In this document: positions 37,301 through 49,100 of the stretch, one piece after another | Numbering within the stretch: position 1 is the stretch's first letter | Layout: every line of letters begins with the position of its first letter | Assembly (NCBI GenBank): GCA_029204225.1 | Contig: CM055092.1 | Span: 80,186,838-80,250,837 of the forward strand | Source of the DNA: Diphasiastrum complanatum | Taxonomy: Eukaryota > Streptophyta > Lycopodiopsida > Lycopodiales > Lycopodiaceae | Length of the DNA stretch: 64,000 bases | Direction of reading: 5' to 3' | Program-made: the position numbers and the translations under genes | The notes under the pieces: generated by a model | What the model saw: only the letters and a program-made list of their open reading frames with translations | Told to the model about the DNA's origin: nothing | Database searches by the model: none

Positions 37301-40300
37301 CAGCTTTGGCTCTGTAGGAAATGTGAGATCACGAGGAGCATCATCCTCAATGGCAGCTCGTAACAGGCTAACATGAAAGATGTCACAAGCTCGTGTAGAA
37401 TCAGGCAACTGTAACCGGTATGTAACAGGGCTGAGGCGATCCAAGATACAGTAAGGCCCATAATAGCGTGGTGCAAGCTTCTCAGTAGAAGCGTGACCCT
37501 GAACAAATTGATGACGTGCAAAGCGTAACCGGAGGTAAACCATATCACTAATCTGAAACTCAACATGATGGCGATGACGATCAACAGAAGTCTGATAGCG
37601 CTACTGAACATGCTGTAAGTGAGTAGTAGCCCTAGCAATAAGCTCACGAGCACCGGATAAAAAAGAAGCAATGGTAACTGGTGTATCATCAGGAGGAAGA
37701 GGCACTCCTGGCAAAAGTGGAGCATACCTATGAGCCAATAAGAAAGGTGAAACTCTAGTGCTGGTACTAACAGAGCTATTATAGCTATACTCTGCCAAAC
37801 ATAAATGTTGGTCCCAATCCTTCCCGGAAGGAGAAACAAAATGTCGAAGGTAATCCTCAAGGATCCAATTAAGGACCTCAGTCTGCCCATCAGCAGTAGA
37901 ATGATAAGCAGTGCCCATCAGAAGCTGTACATCCAAAATACGCATAAGTTCTGTCCAGAACGTAGATTTAAACTTACTATCCCGATCAGATAGGATAGTA
38001 CGTGGCATACCATGCAGGCGGAAAATATCTGATAGAAAAAGACGTGCACACTGCTCAGCTGTAATAGTACTGCGGACCGGTATAAAGTGTGCCTGTTTTG
38101 AGAACCGATCTACCACCACCATACAAGAGTCATGACCACGGCGGGTATGAGGAAGACCAAGGATAAAGTCCATAGAAATATCTGTCCACTGGCCATGAGG
38201 AATGGGCCAGCTTTGGAGCAAACTAGTGGACTTAGCACGGGAGTATTTATTACGGGCACAAAAAGGACAATCACGAATAAAATGGGCTAGCTCAGACTTC
38301 ATGGATGGCCAATAGAAATTGTCTTTAAGACGTGCATAAGACTTTTGAAAACCAAAATGGCCACCAATAGGGGAAGCATGAGCATCAGACAACAACTGAG
38401 GACGAATGGAAAGAGAACTGGGAATACATAAAGCACCATAGTGGTATAAATGATCATCAACAATAGTATAAACCTGGAACTTTCGAGAGGACGAAAGGGG
38501 ACGAGTATGATAAACATAACAAGACAAATATGCGGCCGGTAAATCATCAAACCAAGAAGGAACTGAAGCAACAATACTATGTAACAATGCAGAAAGACGA
38601 GATAAAGCATCAGCGGCCGTGTTTGCCTTGCCTGGACGATACAAAATATCTAAATTAAAAGACTGTAAAAATTGTAACCAACGATATTGACAATCACTAA
38701 GATCACGCTGAGAAAAAAGATAACAAAAAGACTGATGATCAGTAATAATATCAAAGGGAACACGATACAAATAATGACGCCATTTCTTAAGAGCATGGAT
38801 GACAACAAGTAGCTCTTTTTCATGTACAGAGTAACGTTGCTCATAAGAGTGCAAACGACGAGCTTATGGCTAGGAACAATGAGGCCCTGACGTAAAAGGG
38901 AAGCAATTTGGAGCTGGACCTCATCACGTTCATCTTTAGACATACGATATGGAGCACGAGAGGGTGGGGTAGCACCAGGAATAAGATCAATATGGTGGGT
39001 GACATCTCGTAATGGTGGCAGAGACGTAGGTTCTGAAAAGACCACAGAATACCGATGCAATAAGTCAGAAATCACCTGAGGAAGAGGACCCATGGATGGA
39101 GCAGGAGGAGCAGCAACTGATGTACTCTGAATGATAAAAAGAGCTGCACCCTGAGCCTTTGACAGGCTACTCATAAACTGCTTCCTGGTAACCAACTGAT
39201 AGTCACCCTGGGAATCAATACCAGAAAGTAAATGATGCCGACCAGCATGTGTAAAAGACAATGTCTGCTGAGAAAGATCCACAGCAACAGTACCAAGGGA
39301 TGAAAACCAATCTGCACCAAGAATAATGTCATAGCGCTCCAGAGGAATGATATCGAAATCTGCCTGTCCAGTGAAGTCACCAATGCTATAGTCCAAGCCC
39401 TGAAACATCTGAGAGCCGATAAAAGTATGTGAGCTAGCAACCTCGACACTGAGAGACGAGGACCAGGACGCCCAGCCCAAGTAGCATAAGCAAGCTGCGC
39501 ATGGCAAGCGGCAGAAGCAGGATCATCAGGAAGCGGGTCAGCCAACTCATCAACAGAATGTGGGTCAGGAGTATCAAGAATCTGGATATAAACATCAGAA
39601 TCATCAGGAGTAAGATCCTCATGGTAAAAAACAGCGGTAGGATGACCAGGAGACTGTCGGCAATCACGGGCGAGATGATCTGGACTCTTACAGCGATAAC
39701 AAAGGCGCTTCTGCTGAATCTCAGCGAACTCTGCGGCTGAATAACGGCGAACAAAGGCAGGGTGAGGTGTAGAAGGGCGAGGGGGAACGGTAGTAGAAGA
39801 AGCCAAAGTAGAAGAAGCAGTGGAAAGAGGGCAAGAAAAACGAGAAGAAGTGGACAACTCAGGATACTTATGCTGCAGGATAGTAGCCAGGGAGATAGCA
39901 TCTGAGAGAGTAGGAGGCCCAAAAGAGGAAACATCATATTGTAAGGAGCCTCTAAGATCAGCAATAAAACGTGAAATAAGCTCTGTAGGATGAAGATCAG
40001 TAAAAAGGTAAGAAAGCTTAGTAAACTGATCAATATAAGCAGTCAAATGACTAGTATGGTGAAGGCTTCGTCACCTGATTGTGTCTTAGCAACGATGGGT
40101 TTCGACGATGGGGTTCCTAACAACAAGCCATTGAAACTAACAAGTAAAGGGTCATCAGTAACGACGTGGAATTTTGTCTATCTAGATAATGTCCTAGTGT
40201 ATGACCACGCTCAGAATAAAGGAGAATGTCCTAGGAGAGATCAATATATGGAGGCCCGTACTATCAGCAAAAGTTGAAGACTTAGGTGGAAAGTAGCAAA

Positions 40301-41954
40301 TTGCCAAAGATACATCCCTGTCGAGCCCAACTCCTGCTCATCCTAATGAACTAGGTCAATGATGGGCTATAGTGAAGCATGCCACTTCACCCGAACCTCT
40401 GCCTCCAGTAGATCTCATCTATGGATGAATGACCCAAAACCACCTAAAAACCATGGAACATCGGGAAAGAAGGATATCCCCCTATGTGATGAAATTTGCT
40501 AAATCCCCTGTTGTTGCTGAAAAATGAAATGCCATTACAATTCTCAAGTGGTGTGGAAGGGGGGCCCTAGGTCCTCTCGTGGCCGAGGTCCCCAAGTCTC
40601 TATCTCTTATCAATATATTTCACCTGTCCATCCCATAAATGACAATGCGTCTTGAATCACGAGTAGCTTGAAAAGCTGTCTTTTCTCTTCAAGTTGTATA
40701 TATGTAAGGTCATAATTTAGCTTTAAGGCCGAAGACCGATCTTCGCTCTTCTAGAGATGCAAAGCGGATGATAAGATTGTGTTAGAATCCCCATCGTCGT
40801 TCCGGTCATTGCTAAGACACAATCAGGTGAGGAACGCTGCGTTACCGCCCATCCATAGAGGTACTACCACCTCTCCCCGGTGCACTGGAGCCATAGACCA
40901 CCATCAAGCAAGCTCGGATCTCGGATAAGCCATGGTGTCCCATACCACCATACCTTACCCTTGACCCTTGCTTACCTACATCTTGAGGCCTAGATAATCA
41001 TCCTGACCTGACCGCCAGTGGAAGAGCTCTTTATTCTCCACGAGAGAATGAATGACAAACTCATGGAGATCCACCTCTATATACATAGTCCAGGTGGGGT
41101 CATCTTCGACCATGGGGTCACACATGACCAACAACACATGTCAGTTGTGGACACTGATGCGGGTCCATAACAAAGTCACTTCGCGCCAATAAGACATTTG
41201 ACACGTGGCACCCAAAAGACCTATAGCTCCAGACCAGCGTTTCGTCACCTTAGGTAACTTGTTGCATCCCCTTATGGGTACGTAACATCCCCCCCCCCCC
41301 CCTTTAAGAGCCTCCTCCTAAAGGGAGCAAGCCAGGGAAGTTCAGTCTTAAATAGTCTTCCCTTTTCCAAGTTAATAAAGTCCAAAAGATCATCAACTAT
41401 CGAAGATGAGCGTATGTTGTTACAATTTCAAACCCCTATACACAATGGAGAAGGTGATGGATGGGGGCCCGGGGGGCCCCCAACTCCCTAGTATGACTTA
41501 CCATCAATGTATTTTACTTGTCCATCTCTTTAGATAACAATTCTGCCCTATTCACGAGCCTCTTGGAAAGCTCTTCGACGTTCTTCCACCTGGATAAAGT
41601 TAAGGTCATCACCCACTTTTTGAGTATGGATTTAAGACAGAGTATTGATCTACGCTCTTCCAACGATGGGTGTCGGGGATACCACAGACTCTAATATTGT
41701 GCGATTTTTGTTCTCTCAATTTTTCTTCTAATACTTGAAACTTGACATATGATTACCTTCATTACCGTTTTTGAGGAGTGATGACCAAGGGGGGTGGGGG
41801 TGGCGTAGGGAAGGAGGAGAGGTGGGGGAGCGTGTGCTCCCCGTTACCTTCTTTGCCATGGAGAGGAGGGGAGGAGAAGGAGGGTAGGGGGATCAATTAG
41901 CCATGGAGGAGGGTGCTAGAGAGAAAGAAAGCTTTATTAATGTCTTTTCCATGC

Positions 41955-42019
<65 letters not shown>

Positions 42020-43085
42020 CTTTATTAATGTCTTTCAATGCCAAAATGTACATAGGACCAAATAAATACATCTCAAGTATGATATATACTAAAGAAGCAT
42101 ATAAAAGTCTTAAAAAATAAACAACAATTACTAGATAAAAGGATTAAATTAGAAAGACTAAACAAATCTTTGCTCTACTCATGATAGGTAGATCTGAGAG
42201 AGAACACAATGGAATTTAGTATAACTAAAGCTATCAACAACAAAGCAACTTGTACATAAGTAAGATCTTCATCGGAAAAGATCTTAGTGTTCTTGAGTTT
42301 AGATTGGCGTCGTAGCACATCTTGCTTAAAACTCCAGTGAAGCGAAGCGTACGACAAGAGTATTAACGTCTCTTTTGGTGCGCCAAGTTGTGTCCAACCC
42401 TTTGCTATGGTGTTGGAGGTTTTCGTCCAAAAACTTTTTGGCTTCTCGAACATCATCTTGGGAGTCAAGAATGTCTAACCAGTCTCGATGAATGTAGTGG
42501 AGATGAAAGATATTGGAGCAATAGATTGACATGGGCGTTTAAGGACGTCTGCCCATGAAACCTCTTTGTGTTGTTGTTCTTTGCTTTCTTGGATTGTTTG
42601 TGTGGTATTTTGTCTTTAGCCTCTATGACCTCTTTCTTAACATTTGCTATGGAGGATTCAAGTCGTTGAATATGTGAAAGCAATTGCTGGATAGAGCATC
42701 GATCACTGTCTTATGATATTGCATTATGTTGTATATCTTATCTGAGTCTTCACACAATAGAGGGATCAGATGAGTCAGATCTTTCATTGGAGTAGATAAA
42801 AACATCGATGCTTGATAGGGGGTAAGGGAAGAGCAATATTGGGCTCATTATTAGACATAGAAGGAGATATAGGGATGGCATGAAGTAGATTAGATCGAGA
42901 CATTGGAGCAGGTGTAGCTGGAGCAATGTTTCACGAATCGCCGATTCGAACAGCGAACTGCGATTCGAATCGGCCAATTCGTATCGGGGAGTTGTTCGAA
43001 TCGGCCACCTGCTAAAATGTCCGAACAGCTTGCAGACTTCTTCGTGTTTCTGGAAGCTGGTATGTTCTCGGGCATTTGCGTGCGC

Positions 43086-43177
<92 letters not shown>

Positions 43178-46100
43178 AAGAAGAAGAAGAAGAAGAAGAA
43201 GCTGCTATATTAATGTCTTTTCCATGCCCTCAGGCATATAAGACTGAACAATACATCAAAAAAATGGAAACCAGACGGATCAATGCCGTCAACTAACAAA
43301 TTGAAAAGAAATCTAACTAAGAAGAGATTAACCGGTACAAGTTCAACTGGACATCTCTTCAATTCTCTAACTCTGACTCTAACTCTAACTCTAAGCCGTC
43401 TCAGTTTTCTCAATGAAGCTCTCGTCTCTAGCATAGGTTTGAGATTTACATTATACCATCTTTGTAGATCAACCGTTTTCCATTTGCTGAAGCTTCTTGT
43501 TTTGCTTTTTTCCGTTCTTGGACCTGAATGAAGGTAAGGTCTTCGTCCAGGTATATCTTAGTATCTCGAAGTTTTGAACTCTTACCTAGCATTTCACGAC
43601 GATGCAATGCAGACGTGAAACATATGACGAGAGTGTTTGGATCCTTCCTAGGACGCTAAGCAGTATCAATACCTTTGTTATGGTGCTGAAGAGTATCTTC
43701 CAAAAACTTTTTAGCTTCGCCAACAACATCTTTGGAGTTCGTAACCCCTCTAACGCGAACATTAAGGACTTTCTGCTCTTGCAGACGGCTCTCGATGAAC
43801 GTAGCTGAGATAAATGAAGGTGGAGTAGCAGAATGGGAACCTTTAAGTACATCTGCCCCGGACCGGCGTATGATGCTGCTCCAACTGATTTTCAAGCTGA
43901 TGGATCTTAACTGAAGTAGTCGTGTGAGAGGAAGCTTCACTTTGATAGCTGCAACTTCTCTCCTGAGATCTTCAATAGACGAGTCCATCTTCCGAGGGTG
44001 CAATTGCACAGCTAGAATCATAGATTCTTAGAAGCAATTAGAAGTCAATCTGAATCTGATTTTTCCAGTGCATGGTCAGTGCATGCTCTTGCATGTTGTT
44101 GCATGAGTTTGCATGTTGCTTAAACGTTCTTGCATGTCAATGCATGTTAATTGCATGTGGTCTTTTAAGCCTCGAGGCAACTTGTGGGCTTATTAGATCC
44201 AAGATCCTCAAGCTTCCGCTAAACTTTGGTGTCTAGAATTGTGTTTTTTCATGCTCTAGGCCACCCCGATTTGCAGCAGTGGTATCAGAGCCTTAGGCTC
44301 TATATTTTTCTTGCTTGGTTACTTGTGTCAGTTCATTATTCTCATCATGGCTCAAACTGTTTATCTAGAATCCTCTTCAAACTATCATGCATGGGTAAGA
44401 GAGATAGAATATCAACTCCGGCAACATCCAGGGTGTTGGGAAATAGCTACTAAGTTATATCCTGAACCAACTCTAATGGATGATAATAAAGTTGAGTGTG
44501 ATCAGTGGAGGATTGCTAATAGCAAGGCTATTGGCATAATAGGTTTATCTCTATCCTTATAGATAAGGCTTGCATGTCCAAGTATGAATAAAGCTTCCGA
44601 TCTTATTGATGCTATCAGGATAGATTTTGAGCATCCTTCTCTTCAACACATTTGTTTTTTCACTGATCAACTTTATGCTCATAGATGGACAGGAGAAGAT
44701 CCTGTAAGTGATTACATTGAGTCTTTGGAAAAGTTGTTTCTTCATTTAGAATTTGCAGGACCTGAGCATGTAATTCCGAAGAAGAAAAAGCTAATTATCC
44801 TGTTGAGAGGTCTTCAAGTCTCTTACAGGAATTTCAAGACATCCATCACCATGCAGGCAGATATGACTTATGAAAAAGCTAAAGTAGCTTTACTTCGAGA
44901 GGAGCTGATGAGAGAAGAGGAGTCCAATATTCATGATGACACAACTAAAGCTAAAGGATCCAAGCAAAAGGAGGATTCTCTACACCAGGCGTTTTATGCA
45001 GGCTAGAAGCAGAACAACAAACAGAAAGGCAAGGGCAAGGGCAATAAATGTCAACACTATGGTAAAGTTGGACATTCTAAAATTTCCTGTTTCTTCAATC
45101 CTTATATCTCTTGTAAATTTTGTAAGGAGACAGGACATGCAGTAGCATTTTGTGACAAGAGGCCACAAGATAGCTTCAAAAATGCTTTCAAAGGTAAATA
45201 GCAAGAAACAGAAACACATGTAGTTACAGATGTAGTTGATAGAAGCAGACAACTAGGAAAGAGCTCTCGAGATGAGAAGCCCGAGTGTTCTTATCATCAA
45301 GAACCTGAATACAACTGTGCCTATGTTGCACAAACCTCCACCAAGTGCATGGAGAATGATACTGAGAAATCAGTGTCTATTTATGTGCCTATGAATTTGT
45401 TTCCCATTGTGGAGAAATATTGCATGCAGGATCCTGAACACCTGCAGCTACCTTCTATAATGAAGGAAATGATTCCAGAAGCTCACCTTGAGGGGGAGTT
45501 TCAACAAACTATTGATGATTTTTTGTCTTGTCTAGAGCAGGATGAAAACAGCTTCAAAATAGCAGATGTCGACGACAAGCCAAGTTACCATGAACAAGTA
45601 ATCTTGGACTTAGAAAATGCTTGCTAGAATATGATCCTTTCGTGCAGGTGCAAACAGATGCTAGTGTAATTCAACTAGTGATGCAGCCAAGTAAGGATGT
45701 AGATTGCCAAGAACCAGTGTCAGAGCCACTTTGGTGTCCCGGAATAAACAGTGATTTCATCCTCTGATGTCATAATATATGGGGCATCTGACGATGAAGT
45801 GCTCCTCGGACTCTATCTCATGATCTCATGTAGGGGACATAGCAGGCATAGTCTCTCCTCTCGTGGTGTACCCTGGAATCTGCCTGTCTCAATAGCCAAT
45901 TGATGTGAGGAGACTCTGAACTGTCCCAAAGTGAAACGGAGACCGTGTGATAGTCAAGAGGACAAATAGCGAGGTAAAACTGGAAGACCAGTGGCATCCT
46001 GCTCCAAAAAGTGAGTCCGCTAGTAGTCAGGTGGTTTTGCCAAGTACGGTCGAGATATGCTCTGTACCAGAATACAACTAATTACAAATAAACCAACAAT

Positions 46101-49100
46101 TCCTCTTTATGCAATAAGGAGATGCAAGAGCTTAACCTCCTGCTCTACTGAGGTACAAATGCATGAGCTTAGCCACCAGCTCTGCTAATGCAAACATCTA
46201 AAGAAAAACCAAATTACTGAGTAGGTGATCTGAAAAGTGAGTGAGAGACTAAAAAGCGAGTACTGGAGGCTGATGAGCGACTCGACAAGAAGCCGAAGGC
46301 CATCGTAAGGCTCGGGCTGATGATGAACGGACTGCATGTCTTGGTCTGGTAGGTGGTCGCTGAGTCCTCCAAGCCTTCTGCCGTATTGGGATATCAATCT
46401 CATCATCTGATACCTCCTCTCTATTCCTCTTCTGTAATGTGTGAGGGTCTGACTATGAACATCATCTGCTTCCAAAGGTAAAATAGATTCTCGTAGAGTA
46501 AACATCTCTCTTAATAAGAGTCCCACACACCTGGGGGTCTGGATATGCCAGGAAAGAGCCAAGGGAGAGAGGAGTGTCTCTGTAGAGGCAGTAAAATTGG
46601 CCCCGGTTTTACTGAAAAGTAAAAATGTTAAAAAATTTAGCAGTGCCCTGATTTCCAGACAGTTTGGTTTTAGGAATTTTTAGGGAGGGTGCACCTAGCT
46701 GAAAGAGGGTGACCTCTGCTGGCTGGATTTTGTCAGATTTCGGAATGGGCAACAATGATGACAAGTATGGACCAAAAAATGCATGTGCAAAATCTTGCAG
46801 ACGTTGAACTAAAGACGTTTGACTTTCACCTTTCACAGTTTATTTATCCAGAAAGAAGGCCCTTGATGTCTGTAGGTCAAGATGAATGCGGCATAGAGAC
46901 GTTTCTCTGCACAACTATCAGACCCTCACATATAACCTATTTAGAACTTCAAAACTGAGAAATCTGGTGCAAGTTTCTTGCTTGTGTTTCAAAATATGAA
47001 CTGATTAAAAATCTCATCCAGTTTCCAGTTTATTTGCCCTCCTCTCAGACCAGTGGTTTGTGGCTTGTTATGCATCCCTAAAGGCATCCTTATGAAAGCC
47101 CTAAATCCCCCATTTTTTTGTTCGAAATTTAGAATTCATTATTATATAATACAAAGGCTTTTAGTTTTTAACTTTTTGCCTCGTTCCATTCTGGGATGCG
47201 TTCCCGAATGTGTTCCATTCTCGAATGGGTAACTATGGTTTGAAGAAAGCGAAGGCCGTACTTCTTACGGGTTTTTGGTACTTTAAAGGTACTGAAGATT
47301 AATTGGCCCTTGTATTTGTCCTTGTTACTAGTCTTGCTTAGAAAATTCGTTTTTCAATAACGGTTCTGAAATAACATAATAACTGTATAACCTCTTTGTT
47401 CCTTACTTTATGCTTTAGTGTGTTATGGTACATGAATGGGAACAAGCTTTATGTTGGTTTCCCATACATGAACGGAAAAAGAGCACTCTGTGGTTCAGGT
47501 GTTTTTGCGAAGCGTTTGCATAAGTCTGAGATTTTATGGCATAGAAATGACTGTTGAAAAAACTCAAGACATAGTAATCTGTGTGGCCACACCTGCCCAA
47601 CGTTTATTTCAGTATTTGGTATGCTGCTTCTTATCTACAATTGAAGATAAATCTGCAGTGCACTTGTTTTGGCTGACAAATATACTATGATCTTTGTCTC
47701 AGGTATGCAACAGCTAGTGCACGATCAGATGGTCTCTTACTCCTTTGTGGTGGCAGGGATGCCAGTAGCGTGGTATACTTTCTTCCTGCTAGTCCAATAT
47801 TCAACCATCTGCTAGATGAAGGGCCAACCTGTTGGTCTGATAGCGTGTCTTGCTTTTGCATGAACATTATAACCAACACGATAATGTCAGCAAATATATG
47901 ATCTACAGTTTGTGATGTTTTTTATATGCAGCAGACTACAGTTTTGGTTAGATATTACATGCACAAATTTCATCTTCAAATCATAGAACCCACGGTTCCC
48001 AGAACCGTGGGTGAACCGTACCAAACTAAAAAAAAAAATTAATTAATCAATTATTCAATTAACCAGTACGGTTCACCACACCCCACTAAAATCTATGTGA
48101 ACCGTATGGTTCACTGTACGGTTCTGAGAACCGTGGTGAACCGTCCACGGTTCTCAAATTCTATGCTTCAAATACACATGAATTATTTCCATCTTTTGAT
48201 AAAGAGCTGTATGTGAATTTGTATGTGGTACATTTTCTATATTGGGAAACTAAGATAGTTCTTGTTCATTATTTAGCAGTTCAGAGGGTCCTCCTAACTT
48301 GAGAGTAATGTCTCTTTTATTTGCCAGATGCAATGAGTGCAAGTTTCTGATTAAGCTAACTTGTAACCCATCAGCTAACTTTCACATGTGTCTTCTCAGC
48401 AAAGAACTGATATCCCGTCCTCCTCTTTCTTTTCAAGCAAGAGTAGATGCTAGAGTAGCTTAAAAGAAGGCTGATGAAATTTGTGCAAAATGTGTTTGAG
48501 GTTGATGAATTCCGTTACCACCACTCACTCATTGAGATATCCAAACGAGGATAAAGTTTTCAAAGAGATAGTTAAGGCAGAATACATTTGAAACAATGAA
48601 AAGCAAGCTGATCAGAAAGTGAGGACAGAAATGAAAAGTTTGTTCCTTGCAAGTTTGTGATGGGTCTTTGAAGTTGGAAAGATAGATGAATAATGAAGTT
48701 TCTTTCAAGGACCAAAAATTGGGATGTTATATGGCGGTGTTGCACTAATCTAACCTGTTTAAGCACAAAAGGAAATTTCTTCATACATACAGCATTCAGC
48801 AGTGTTTGTCATCCAGCATACATAGGCATGTTTTGAATTCTTTGAGTGGTCTTTTCTGAGATTTTTTGCGAATGGAAATTTGTCTCTTGGTTTAGTTTTT
48901 ATTCGGGCATTTTTTTTTTCACAATTCCATGCAGCCTATCGCCAGTGCTTATGGTCTTGCAAAACATCGAGATGGGCGATGGGAGTGGGCTATTGCTCCA
49001 GGAGTTTCACCTTCTCCACGGTATCAACATGCTGCAGTAAGTCCGATCATTTTTGAGATTCTCTGCTGTAGCATCCCTGTGTTTTTTCCTATTATGGAAC

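Larger units (their letters stand above)
37110..40060 (-). mobile_element. Ty3/gypsy chromovirus-like element lacking the RT domain
   Basis: Minus-strand order: gag C-terminal part with zinc knuckle (CYRCKSPDHLARDC), aspartic-protease-like domain (IIPLERYDIILGADWFSSLG), RT entry (HHIDLIPGATPPSRAPYRMS; LRQGLIVPSH), RNase H (EKELLVVIHALKKWRHYLYR), integrase and a chromodomain-like tail. The RT palm (LPFG...YVDD region) is absent: at about 38868 the frame jumps from LIVPSH to RNase H sequence. The gag N terminus is cut at about 40060. LTRs were not identified; 36440-37110 may be 3' UTR/LTR. Confidence 0.82.

Noticed and set aside
37225-37890. Long hydrophobic minus-strand frame resembling a membrane protein
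   Set aside because: It is a shifted frame of the gypsy integrase; same applies to 39434-40033 and 38299-38610.
43017-43241. Open frame with long Arg-Glu repeats at the (GA)n tract
   Set aside because: Microsatellite artefact within a LINE tail.
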